Assembly (NCBI GenBank): GCA_905372265.1
Contig: CAJPOL010000003.1
Span: forward strand, 1-43,381
Origin: an uncultured Treponema sp.
GTDB taxonomy: Bacteria > Spirochaetota > Spirochaetia > Treponematales > Treponemataceae
Reading direction: 5' to 3'
DNA length: 43,381 nucleotides
Notes under the pieces: model-generated
Database searches by the model: none
Seen by the model: the letters and a program-made list of their open reading frames with translations, nothing else
What the model was told of the DNA's origin: nothing
Translations under genes and position numbers: made by a program
Part shown: positions 8,497-16,601 of the stretch, in pieces
Layout of the letters: each line of letters begins with the position of its first letter
Numbering within the stretch: the first letter of the stretch is position 1

Positions 8497-9195
8497 TTAT
8501 AGCACATATGTTAAAAATTGGCGATAGGTTGAAAAAGAAATATCGGCGCGCGTTTTTTTTGTTTTCAGCAACGATACGAGGGGAGGTTCAATACAGGCTG
8601 TTTTCATACCGACAGCGGCGGCTCCGGCAACATCATAGGCTCTGCTGTTGCCGACATATAAAATCCGGTTACACGGAGTTTGCAGCGCTGCTGCAAGTTT
8701 TTTAAACGGGATGTGCGAGGGTTTGAGCGCTCCGGTACTTTCCGAACCGATAGCGGCATCGCAAAAGGGAAGGATGCCCCAGACATCACCCTTTTGCTCC
8801 GGCGGAAAGTCCGAGAGTATGCCGATTTTTAATCCTGCCGATTTTAAGAGCGCAACCGCTTCCTTTGCAAAGGGATACGGCCGGATATGTAAAAAGGTTT
8901 TTGCCCAACCGTGATATATCTCGTCGTGCAGGAAAGCGCCTACCGTGCCGGCCGGCATATGAAGCCGCTGCGCCAACAGTTCGTTTTGGAATTCATAAAA
9001 ATGCTCTATCGGAGTATCGGGGTCGGCAGCGCTTTTGCTATGTAAAAACCGGCGGACAGCGCTAAACGCATGCATAAAGCGGATATGCCGGAGAAAAAAC
9101 GGAATACACCGTACCGTAAATGCCCATGCGGGGTACAGCGTCCCGTCAATATCAAAAGCAACCGCATCAATATCGGAAAGTTTACTGCCTGTCAT
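8497..9195 (-). CDS. HAD-superfamily hydrolase
   Basis: A 232-residue cytoplasmic phosphatase-like protein. Motif I is FDIDGTLYP, with the nucleophile Asp15 and Asp17. Motif II is probably the Ser in GILSDFPPEQ, motif III the Lys in GALKPSHIPFKKL, and motif IV YVGNSRAYDVAGAAAVGMKT. In motif IV the usual GDS/GDD is GNS, a possible loss of one Mg2+ ligand, although the second Asp (AYD) remains. A helical cap lies between motifs I and II. The substrate is unknown. The start at 9195 lies about 10 bases from a TATAAT, so the mRNA may be nearly leaderless. It is divergent from the DEAD-box helicase and 90 bases upstream of the coiled-coil gene on the same strand. Confidence 0.85.
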   Translation of the reverse strand: MTGSKLSDIDAVAFDIDGTLYPAWAFTVRCIPFFLRHIRFMHAFSAVRRFLHSKSAADPDTPIEHFYEFQNELLAQRLHMPAGTVGAFLHDEIYHGWAKTFLHIRPYPFAKEAVALLKSAGLKIGILSDFPPEQKGDVWGILPFCDAAIGSESTGALKPSHIPFKKLAAALQTPCNRILYVGNSRAYDVAGAAAVGMKTACIEPPLVSLLKTKKTRADISFSTYRQFLTYVL

Positions 9196-9203
9196 CAGTG
9201 CAT

Positions 9204-9234
9204 ATATTATAGAAAACCCTCCACGATGTCTATT
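9204..9234 (-). promoter_or_regulatory. Candidate promoter of HAD hydrolase gene
   Basis: On the minus strand TAGACA (9227-9232, five of six matches to TTGACA) lies 17 bases from TAATAT (9204-9209), or 15 from the overlapping perfect TATAAT (9206-9211). The ATG is at 9195, so the leader would be almost absent. Confidence 0.4.
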
Positions 9235-9288
9235 CCCGATGATAATCCGCTATTCATTATGGCAGCGGTATGCTATACTCTACGGCAC

Positions 9289-10983
9289 ATGGACTTTTTA
9301 AATTGTAATCTTAATGCTGCTCTTTTACAGGGAATTGAAGATGCAGGGTATGTAACCTGCACGCCGGTTCAAGAGCAGGTACTTGCGGCGGGGCTTGACG
9401 GATCGGATTTATATGTACAGTCGCAAACCGGTACCGGAAAAACCGCCGCGTATCTGGTAACGCTTATGCAGCGGATGCTGACCGCCGGTACGGAACGCGC
9501 CGCTTTAATTCTCGTCCCTACGCGTGAATTGGCCGTACAGGTGGAACAGGAAGCATGCCTTTTGGCGCGGCACACGGGGCTGAAAGCAGCAAGTTTTTAC
9601 GGCGGAGTAGGCTACCAAAAACAAGAAGAAACGCTCCAAAACGGTGTGAATATCATTATCGGAACACCGGGAAGAGTAATTGATTTGGAAAAATCAAAGA
9701 CAATGCGTTTGAGCAATGTCGGTTTTTTAATAGTTGACGAAGCGGATAGAATGTTCGATATGGGATTTTATCCTGATTTACGGACATTGCTTTCGGTACT
9801 CCCTCCGGCGGAGCAGCGGCAAACGATGCTGTTCAGCGCAACGCTCAACACGTGGGTAAAAAATCTCGCATGGGAATATACTATTGATGCAAAAGAAGTA
9901 ACCATCAACGCCGACAGCATGACGGTCAATGAGATTCGGCAGCAGCTGTTTCATGTTTCAGGCGACCGCAAAATGTCTTTACTGTTGGGCATTCTCAAGG
10001 AAGAAAACCCGGAAAATACCATTATTTTCTGTAACACAAAAAAGACGGCGGAAATTGTTGCTAAACGGCTGAGAAAAAACGGCCATGCAGCCGAATTTTT
10101 AATCGGCGATTTACCTCAGCCGAAACGCTTGCTTATTATCGACGCTTTTAAAGCGGGAAAAACGGCGTGCTTGGTTGCAACGGATGTCGTGGCGCGCGGA
10201 ATCGATATTAATGATTTGGCAATGGTCATCAATTACGATCTGCCGAATGAGGCGGAAAATTATGTGCATCGAATCGGCAGAACCGCGCGCGCCGGAAAGA
10301 CCGGATCGGCATACAGTCTTTGCGCCGAACAGGATGTATACAGTTTGCCTGAAATTGAAAAATATATTGAGATGAAAATACCGGCGATCGTTCCTGCAGA
10401 AAGCGACTTTCAGCCTGATCAGAGCGAGGGACTGTATATCCGGCTCGACCGCGATAAAGATGAACCGCGGCACGCAGATCGGGGTGCTAAGCGCGGCCGT
10501 AAATCCGAATACGGAACAAAGCCGGTGCGGGAGGGAAAACGAGTCCGCTCTGCCGGTAAGCCTCTAAAAAGCGCTAAAAATAGCGGCCGGCCGGAGGTAA
10601 AAAACAAGGGCAAAACAGACGCCCCGCTTACCGGCCTCACCTTTGAGGAACGGATGGCGTATTATAAGAACCAGTATGGAAAGAATTTGATCGTTCAAGG
10701 GGGTGACGGCTCTGCCGAAACCGTACCGGCGACTCAAAAAGGCGGAGTAGCCGGAGCTCACACAGGAAAGAAAAAGAACCGGAAAGGCAAAAATGCCGAA
10801 TACCGCCGAAAATCGGAAAAACAGCCGCTTCCGCAGACAGCTGAAAAACGTAAGCAGTCTCATGTACGTCCGCCTGTAGAAAAAGCGCAGGCTCCGGCGC
10901 AATCGGCAGCTCAATCTGCCCGCGGAGAAAAACAGGGCTTATTCGGTTTGTTGAAAAAGCTCTTTTCAAAGAAGAATGGGTAA
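9289..10983 (+). CDS. DEAD-box ATP-dependent RNA helicase
   Basis: The 564-residue product has the complete helicase core in its first ~390 residues. In order: Q motif CTPVQEQ, Walker A SQTGTGKT (residues 45-52), PTRELAVQ, GG and TPGR, VDEADRMFDMGF near residue 149, SAT, and HRIGRTARAGKTG near residue 327. It unwinds RNA in ribosome assembly or mRNA decay, as in RhlE/CsdA-type enzymes; the exact subfamily is not assigned. The last ~170 residues are Lys/Arg/Gly/Ala-rich and low complexity, typical of an RNA-binding tail. The frame is open back to 9070, but those residues overlap the divergent HAD gene and do not look like helicase. A TATACT at 9274-9279 ends 9 bases before this ATG. Confidence 0.92.
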   Translation: MDFLNCNLNAALLQGIEDAGYVTCTPVQEQVLAAGLDGSDLYVQSQTGTGKTAAYLVTLMQRMLTAGTERAALILVPTRELAVQVEQEACLLARHTGLKAASFYGGVGYQKQEETLQNGVNIIIGTPGRVIDLEKSKTMRLSNVGFLIVDEADRMFDMGFYPDLRTLLSVLPPAEQRQTMLFSATLNTWVKNLAWEYTIDAKEVTINADSMTVNEIRQQLFHVSGDRKMSLLLGILKEENPENTIIFCNTKKTAEIVAKRLRKNGHAAEFLIGDLPQPKRLLIIDAFKAGKTACLVATDVVARGIDINDLAMVINYDLPNEAENYVHRIGRTARAGKTGSAYSLCAEQDVYSLPEIEKYIEMKIPAIVPAESDFQPDQSEGLYIRLDRDKDEPRHADRGAKRGRKSEYGTKPVREGKRVRSAGKPLKSAKNSGRPEVKNKGKTDAPLTGLTFEERMAYYKNQYGKNLIVQGGDGSAETVPATQKGGVAGAHTGKKKNRKGKNAEYRRKSEKQPLPQTAEKRKQSHVRPPVEKAQAPAQSAAQSARGEKQGLFGLLKKLFSKKNG

Positions 10984-11099
10984 TGCGTAAATAGCATTGC
11001 TAAATCTTTGCGGTCTTTGCGCGCTCTGCGGTTACATAATACATAAAACGCAGGGCACGGGAAGAGCGGCAGCCGGCGGCAGTAAATTTTTTTTGAACG

Positions 11100-12527
11100 A
11101 TGCCGATATTAGAGCATATGGAATCTACAGTACATTTTGCAGAAGAATTAGAACGTCAAATCGCAGTACAGCAAGAAGAGTTTAACAAAAAGTTACTTCC
11201 GAAAGTGCAGCAGAATTATGTTGCACTGAGCAGTGTGGTAAAAATTCTCCTTACCAATCTTTTAAAAAAGGGGCTCATATACGATGATCCCTATAAATAT
11301 GACAGTCACATGACAGAAATCAAAGTTCCCAGCAGTGAACCTTTTGCAGAAGGCGAACGAGGTTCGGTTATCGGTTCCCGCTTGGCGCAATACCAAACAA
11401 TGCTTGATTTCTTAACCAACTCATATCAATTTAATTGTTCATTTTTAACCCCGCAGCGTATTTCTTCAATTCTTGCATTGAATAAAACCTTTCAATGGTC
11501 ATCTTTTTCAGAAAGCTCTACGCATCCGAATACAAAAGCGCTGGCAGAAATTTGTAAATCGCTGCATTCGGTATCTGACGGTCTAACTGGCGGTTTATTA
11601 CGCGATTCTCTTAATCACCTTTCCCGGCTTGAATCCGAAATAACTAAGACGCTGCGCCAACTCGCCCGCTTACACCGTGAAGATTATAAGCTCAATGTCA
11701 GAAAAAGTATTCCCGCCGATTTTAAAGTGATGCCGTCGGATATTGATAACCCCGTCAAAGCTCTCAAGTCGATCAAAAAATATTTCGCTGCACGGGAAGA
11801 AAAAACGCCGTTTTATAATGACTTGGTGCTGGAAATGTTAAAAGAAGATTACGGCCCCGATTCTCAGCAGCTGCAAGAAGATGTATTGCGCACCATCAAT
11901 GTCATTCAAAAGCAGAAAACGGAGCAGAATAAGCAGGAAAATATGAGGCCGGTATTGATTACGGGGCTGCATATTGTCGGTACTATCGGAGTTCATTTTG
12001 AAACCTGTCTTTCAAAAATTATGGCAAATCAAGAACTCTTAATGAAAGCTCAGACAACCATATTCACAAAATTTATTGCAGCCTTAAAAAAGGCCTTTAA
12101 TATTGAGGAAAAACAGCATGAAGTCATAATTCTCATTAAAGACCCCGCTACTAATTTGCAAAAAAAAGAAATTATTGTGATAGAAGAGTTCAATGCCGAT
12201 TTATTGCAAAAAATACGGATATTTAAAACCTTAGCTTCGGGAAATGCCGCTATTCAGCAAAAGATAGCGGGTATGACAAATGAACAGCTGCTGGAATTGC
12301 TTAACCGGTATATTGTTATGTCTAACAGCTATCTTAAAACGCTCGGCGGTTTGGATGATCATTATAAGGCGGTGAGTATGGTACTCCGCTCAAAAATGAA
12401 AGGAATAAAAATAGAGTTGACAACTATCCGCAATGCCGTTATTAGAGCAAATCAGTGCAAAGCGGAATACAATGCAAGCGTAGAAGAATATGCGCAAATG
12501 AAGGAACTTGGAATTGACCATGAATAA
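11100..12527 (+). CDS. Uncharacterised 475-residue protein
   Basis: I do not recognise the family. The protein is soluble, mostly helical, and begins MPILEHMESTVHFAEELERQ. It contains no signal peptide or membrane segment, and no obvious catalytic motif. Helical stretches with coiled-coil character lie near the start (residues ~10-60) and over the last ~150 residues (from EEKQHEVIILIKDPATNLQK on). A second ATG at 11118 is also possible; neither start has a good Shine-Dalgarno. Its stop codon overlaps the start of the downstream oligopeptide-binding protein by 8 bases, so the two are probably translationally coupled and may act together. Codon use resembles the neighbours. Likely a genus-restricted protein. 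Confidence 0.75.
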   Translation: MPILEHMESTVHFAEELERQIAVQQEEFNKKLLPKVQQNYVALSSVVKILLTNLLKKGLIYDDPYKYDSHMTEIKVPSSEPFAEGERGSVIGSRLAQYQTMLDFLTNSYQFNCSFLTPQRISSILALNKTFQWSSFSESSTHPNTKALAEICKSLHSVSDGLTGGLLRDSLNHLSRLESEITKTLRQLARLHREDYKLNVRKSIPADFKVMPSDIDNPVKALKSIKKYFAAREEKTPFYNDLVLEMLKEDYGPDSQQLQEDVLRTINVIQKQKTEQNKQENMRPVLITGLHIVGTIGVHFETCLSKIMANQELLMKAQTTIFTKFIAALKKAFNIEEKQHEVIILIKDPATNLQKKEIIVIEEFNADLLQKIRIFKTLASGNAAIQQKIAGMTNEQLLELLNRYIVMSNSYLKTLGGLDDHYKAVSMVLRSKMKGIKIELTTIRNAVIRANQCKAEYNASVEEYAQMKELGIDHE

Positions 12528-14124
12528 AAAAGTATATTTTCTTTTTTTATTGGTTCTACTGCCGTGCTGTATGGCGGCAAAGCCCGTAGACGATGATATT
12601 CCGCAAAATGAATTTGCGGCTTGCATTTCAAACGGCATTCCGAATATGCATCCCCATGCCGCCTATGATGCGGATGAGGCGCAAATACTTACCGCCGTCT
12701 ACGAAGGCCTGTGTACCTATGATCCGTATACCTTGCAACCGCTTCCGGGGCTGGCAAAAAACTGGAAAGTAAGCGCCGATGGGCTGACGTGGACATTTAC
12801 GTTACGGGACAATCTTACCTTTGAAAACGGTGATCCTATTACTGCCGAAACATTTAAAGCGTCATTTATCAATCTGCTCAATCCTGAACTTGATTTACCG
12901 TATGCTTCATTGCTTGATTGCGTAACAGGGGTAAAAAACTATCGCTCAGGTAAAGACAGTGATACGGCACATCTCGGATTTTATGCAGAATCGGATACAT
13001 CGCTGCGTATCACCCTTGTATATCCTGCCGGTCATCTTGCCAATATTCTCTGTCATCATGCTTTTTCCGTGGTACATCCGTCGCAGTTGCAAGCTGTTGA
13101 GCGGTTTGCAGGGAGAAACTTTTTTGCCTCCCCGGCCGAATCCTTTAAACCGATTGCAAGCGGGCCGTTCAAAATAGAGAGTTTTACGCTTGAAAAGATC
13201 AGGCTGGTGAAGAACGCCGCTTATTGGGATGCGGAATCGGTGCCGCTGCCTTCTATCAGCCTATTACTAAATAGCGGCGCTGATGAAATGGCGGAAGCCT
13301 TTAATCAGGGTTCTATTCATTGGCTTGGAAACAATATCAGTTTGAACAAGATAGCGGCGGCTCATACTATCCATATTACGCCGATGTTTGCGACGGAGTA
13401 TTTTTATTTTAGGACAGATGCAGCGCCCTGTGATGACCCTGCGGTACGGAGCGCTCTCGTTTCCGCGCTTCCCTATGATGAATTGCGGAAAGATTACCTC
13501 CTTCCTGCCAAAACGCTCGTGTTCCCGCTTGCGGGCTACCCTGCCGTAAACGGCATAGAGCGATCCGATGTACGCAAAGCCGAGAAGCAGTTAAAACGTT
13601 CCGCCGGAAAAAACGGCCTTGCACCTATTAAAATCCTTTTTCCGCAAACCGCTTACTATAAGACGCAAGCGGACTTATTAAAAAAAGCATGGGAAACGAC
13701 AGGCGTATCGGTTGAAATAAACATGGTTCCGTTTGAAAAGTATTATGATAAGCTAAAAACAAAAGACTACCACGTGGCAGCTATTTCGTGGATTGGAGAC
13801 TTTGCCGATCCGCTCGCATTCTTAGAGCTGTTCCGACCGGGTTCGACAATGAATAATTCCGGCTGGAATAATACGGACTATGAAGCGGCGATCAAAAAAG
13901 CCTCAGCTGAACAAAACAGAAAAAAGCGGCTTGAATATTTAAGTAAGGCTGAACAGCTTCTTTTGGACTCCTCCGTCATTATTCCTCTTTCTCACGTTCC
14001 CGCTATCAATATTATCGATTTAAGCGAAATAAAAGGATGGTATACCAATGCGGTGAATATCCATCCTTTTAAGTTTATCCGCTTTATCGAACCGGAAACA
14101 CCTCCCGGCATGGTTCGCTTATAG
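12520..14124 (+). CDS. Oligopeptide-type ABC substrate-binding protein (SBP_bac_5 family)
   Basis: The 534-residue product begins with an export signal (MNKKVYFLFLLVLLPCCMAA). Cys16 or Cys17 could be lipidated, but Pro at -1 or -2 makes the lipobox atypical, so anchoring is uncertain. The mature part follows the family closely: NEFAACISNGIPNMHPHAA, AKNWKVSADGLTWTFTLRDN, FENGDPITAETFKASF, ASGPFKIESFTLEKIRLVKN and the C-terminal DPLAFLELF/NNSGWNNTDYEAAI. It should bind peptides or similar ligands outside the inner membrane. The start overlaps the preceding unknown gene by 8 bases, with GGAA about 14 bases upstream of the ATG. No permease or ATPase is adjacent, so it is an orphan receptor or has an unlinked transporter. 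Confidence 0.9.
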   Translation: MNKKVYFLFLLVLLPCCMAAKPVDDDIPQNEFAACISNGIPNMHPHAAYDADEAQILTAVYEGLCTYDPYTLQPLPGLAKNWKVSADGLTWTFTLRDNLTFENGDPITAETFKASFINLLNPELDLPYASLLDCVTGVKNYRSGKDSDTAHLGFYAESDTSLRITLVYPAGHLANILCHHAFSVVHPSQLQAVERFAGRNFFASPAESFKPIASGPFKIESFTLEKIRLVKNAAYWDAESVPLPSISLLLNSGADEMAEAFNQGSIHWLGNNISLNKIAAAHTIHITPMFATEYFYFRTDAAPCDDPAVRSALVSALPYDELRKDYLLPAKTLVFPLAGYPAVNGIERSDVRKAEKQLKRSAGKNGLAPIKILFPQTAYYKTQADLLKKAWETTGVSVEINMVPFEKYYDKLKTKDYHVAAISWIGDFADPLAFLELFRPGSTMNNSGWNNTDYEAAIKKASAEQNRKKRLEYLSKAEQLLLDSSVIIPLSHVPAINIIDLSEIKGWYTNAVNIHPFKFIRFIEPETPPGMVRL

Positions 14125-14137
14125 CTGTTTCCGGTTC
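14089..14137 (+). repeat. 11-bp perfect inverted repeat across the end of the oligopeptide-binding protein gene
   Basis: GAACCGGAAAC (14089-14099) pairs perfectly with GTTTCCGGTTC (14127-14137), with a 27-base loop containing the stop codon. No T-run follows, so it is not a typical Rho-independent terminator. It may protect the mRNA 3' end. Confidence 0.45.
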
Positions 14138-14269
14138 TGACAAGCCCGCAGCCGGTTACTATTTTCATGTGGTATGAAAAGGTCGGCTGGGTAATCGAAA
14201 ACCGTTCCAATATTTTGCAGGCGCATTTTCTATGAGGAAGCGGCTGTCTGTTTACCTTTGGATGCCCGC

Positions 14270-14298
14270 TTGACACAAGCGGCAATATCTTAGATGAT
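14270..14298 (+). promoter_or_regulatory. Promoter for the DUF4912-GH57-gpmA unit
   Basis: A perfect TTGACA (14270-14275), a 17-base spacer and GATGAT (14293-14298, four of six matches). The following ATG at 14316 has AAAAGGG about 5 bases upstream. Confidence 0.5.
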
Positions 14299-14315
14299 AG
14301 CTGAAAAGGGATATA

Positions 14316-14954
14316 ATGAAATTAACCAAGTCTTATTTACAGACGCTATCAACCGACGATCTTCTTCATCTGGCCGACACATACGGGCTTTTTCTATCGG
14401 CAGATCTGACAAGACGGTTGCTTATCGGCGAACTGCTTGATATTAATGATGAACTCCCTGAAGACGAACAAAACAGAAGCAGCGCTGAGGGGGCTGTACC
14501 TAATGAGGCTGGCGGTTACAGTGTAACGGAGATACATATCATACTGAAAGATCCGATTTGGTTTTTTGTGTTCTGGAATTTTCATAGAGCTCTATCCGCT
14601 TCCTTGACAGCATCAAAAGGTTTTGCTTATTTTTTTTTACGGGTATATGCACTGTCTCCTGAAGATACGGAGCAATCGCTTGATTATTTTGACATAGAAA
14701 TTCCGGCCGAGGACCGTACCCGATATGTGCATGTCTCTTTTGATGAATACCTACACCGTATCGATCTGATGGCGCGCTTTTCCGACAACCGTGAACAGCT
14801 ATTGGCCCAATCCAATATTATCGGAATGCGGCGCAAAAACATTCCGCAGCGTCTTTGTATTTCTCAAAATAACGCCGACAAGATACTGAGTTTGTCGGGA
14901 TTAGCAGACTTAAAAAAATCACATTTTCAGCATTACCGGCAAGCCTTTTTATGA
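14316..14954 (+). CDS. DUF4912 domain protein
   Basis: A 212-residue protein without signal peptide or membrane segment. The centre (residues ~70-95, VTEIHIILKDPIWFFVFWNF) carries the DUF4912 signature of a strand followed by DP-x-W-x-F-x-x-W. The N-terminal ~45 residues (TKSYLQTLSTDDLLHLADTY, then LTRRLLIGELLDI) look like a SAP/Rho-N-type helix-extension-helix, which often precedes DUF4912. DUF4912 has no established biochemical function. AAAAGGG precedes the ATG. The gene is followed by a GH57-like gene after 59 bases; DUF4912 and GH57/DUF1957 proteins also occur together in other bacteria, as I recall, which argues for a joint role. Confidence 0.82.
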   Translation: MKLTKSYLQTLSTDDLLHLADTYGLFLSADLTRRLLIGELLDINDELPEDEQNRSSAEGAVPNEAGGYSVTEIHIILKDPIWFFVFWNFHRALSASLTASKGFAYFFLRVYALSPEDTEQSLDYFDIEIPAEDRTRYVHVSFDEYLHRIDLMARFSDNREQLLAQSNIIGMRRKNIPQRLCISQNNADKILSLSGLADLKKSHFQHYRQAFL

Positions 14955-15013
14955 ACGCATTTTTTTATCCCTCTATTTCCGGTAGTAAGATTAACCCTAT
15001 TCTGAGGTAGTTG

Positions 15014-16591
15014 ATGGCTCAAAAAACGCTCCTTTTTATTTTTCATGCCCATACGCCTTATATCCGAAATGAACATCCTACCGATTCACCGGAAGAAATG
15101 CGCTTCTTTGAACTGGTATCGTATGGATTGCTACCGTTTTTGCGGATGTGTATGCGCTTGGAATCGGAACATATTCCGTTTAAATGCGGTCTTGTCCTAT
15201 CTCCTACGCTGTGCGAAATGTTAACCGATCCGCTGATTCAGGAACAGTATAGCGTATTGTTGGATAAGCATATTGCATTCGGACAAGCAGCATTGGCACG
15301 TACAACGGACAGCAAGCGGCGCAGCCTCATTAAGATGCATCTTAGTTTTTTGCAGGTAAACCGTAACGATTTTATTATAGCATACAAAAAAAATATTTTG
15401 AAAAAAATAACGGAATTGCTTTCGGCCGGCGTTGTCGAATTATTGGCGACCGCTGCAACTTTTTGCTTTTTTCCCTTTTATGAAAATATGCCTGAATCGA
15501 TTGCCGCTCAAATTGATCTTGGCCTTGCTTGTTTCCGCGAATATTTTCCGGTTGTTCCGTCTGGCTTTTGGCTGCCGGCTATGGGATATAATACCGGCAT
15601 TGATCCTATTCTTAAATCCTTTGGAATTGATTATACGGTAGTCGAAAGCCAAAGCTTTTTATTTGCCGATCACCCGCCGAACCGCGGTGTCTTTGCCCCA
15701 GCAGTCAGCGAAAGCGGATTGATCTTTTTTGGGAAAGACTGTATGGCCGGTAAGGATGTTATGCACAGTGAAGCCGGTTTCTATCGGCATGCCTGTTATC
15801 TTGACACCGACAGAGACATCGGCTTTGAATTATCCGGACAGGAGCTGCGGATGCTCTTTCCGGTGGAGAAAGGACGCCGTGCTACCGGATTTTGTTACAA
15901 CCGCCGAAACGGGGATATGCCGTATAATGGTGCGGAAGCTGCAGCGCAGGCGGAAAAAGATGCGGAAGTTTTCTTACAAAACCGGTATGCTGTCTTGTCG
16001 AAAGCGGCCGAATTAACGCATAATCAGCCCCTTTGCTCCGTTTGTGCACTGCCGCTGCATTTTTTAGGTAAAACATGGTTTGAAGGGATGACATGGCTTG
16101 AATATGTTTTTCGGAAGCTCGCGCAGACAAAAGAATTACACATTGCCTTACCATCGGCCTATCTGCGTAAAGCAACGCAGCTTTCAAACGTTACGCCTTT
16201 TTACGGTTCTACCTTGCCGAGCGGCTATGCCGATGAGCTGATCAACAGCTCCAACGATTGGATGTTTCCGCTCATACAGAAAGCAACCGAACGGATGATA
16301 GATCTTGCTGCCCGTTTTTCCGAGGATTCGGGACTCATGGAGCGGGTTCTCAATACGGCGGCAAAAGAAGTACTGTTTGCGCAATCGATGGATTGGCCGC
16401 TGATGGTCGATTCATTTACCTCTGCGGATTATGCGGTAACCCGATGCGAGGAACATATTCAAGCCTTTTCCACCGTATACGAAGCGCTCGGCACGAAAGC
16501 GGTCAGTACGGATTGGCTTATTAAACGGGAAAAAAAATATCCGGTCTTCTCTGAAATGGATTACCGGTTTTTTTTAAAACGAAATACCTAA
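15014..16591 (+). CDS. GH57/DUF1957-family protein, probably catalytically inactive
   Basis: The 525-residue product has the overall GH57 branching-enzyme/amylase design: N-terminal HAHTPYIR, then GVVELLATAAT, GFWLPAMGY (residues 185-192), RDIGFEL, KTWFEGMTWLEYVF, and a C-terminal helical domain ending with ELINSSNDWMFPL and AKEVLFAQSMDWPLMV. In active members the third motif reads WLPE, with Glu as nucleophile; here it is WLPA (Ala189). The fourth motif normally has an FD-x-E-L-F-G-H core with Asp as acid/base; the matching stretch is ALPLHFLGKTW, with no acidic residue. The His of the second motif (AATH) is Phe. These are by-eye alignments. The ATG follows GAGGT; a TTG three bases earlier is also possible. 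gpmA follows after 10 bases. Confidence 0.82.
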   Translation: MAQKTLLFIFHAHTPYIRNEHPTDSPEEMRFFELVSYGLLPFLRMCMRLESEHIPFKCGLVLSPTLCEMLTDPLIQEQYSVLLDKHIAFGQAALARTTDSKRRSLIKMHLSFLQVNRNDFIIAYKKNILKKITELLSAGVVELLATAATFCFFPFYENMPESIAAQIDLGLACFREYFPVVPSGFWLPAMGYNTGIDPILKSFGIDYTVVESQSFLFADHPPNRGVFAPAVSESGLIFFGKDCMAGKDVMHSEAGFYRHACYLDTDRDIGFELSGQELRMLFPVEKGRRATGFCYNRRNGDMPYNGAEAAAQAEKDAEVFLQNRYAVLSKAAELTHNQPLCSVCALPLHFLGKTWFEGMTWLEYVFRKLAQTKELHIALPSAYLRKATQLSNVTPFYGSTLPSGYADELINSSNDWMFPLIQKATERMIDLAARFSEDSGLMERVLNTAAKEVLFAQSMDWPLMVDSFTSADYAVTRCEEHIQAFSTVYEALGTKAVSTDWLIKREKKYPVFSEMDYRFFLKRNT

Positions 16592-16601
16592 GGAGGCTAC
16601 C

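Noticed and set aside
9070..9288. N-terminal extension of the DEAD-box helicase
   Set aside because: The extra ~73 residues are antisense to the HAD hydrolase start and do not resemble helicase sequence. The Q-motif region begins just after the ATG at 9289.
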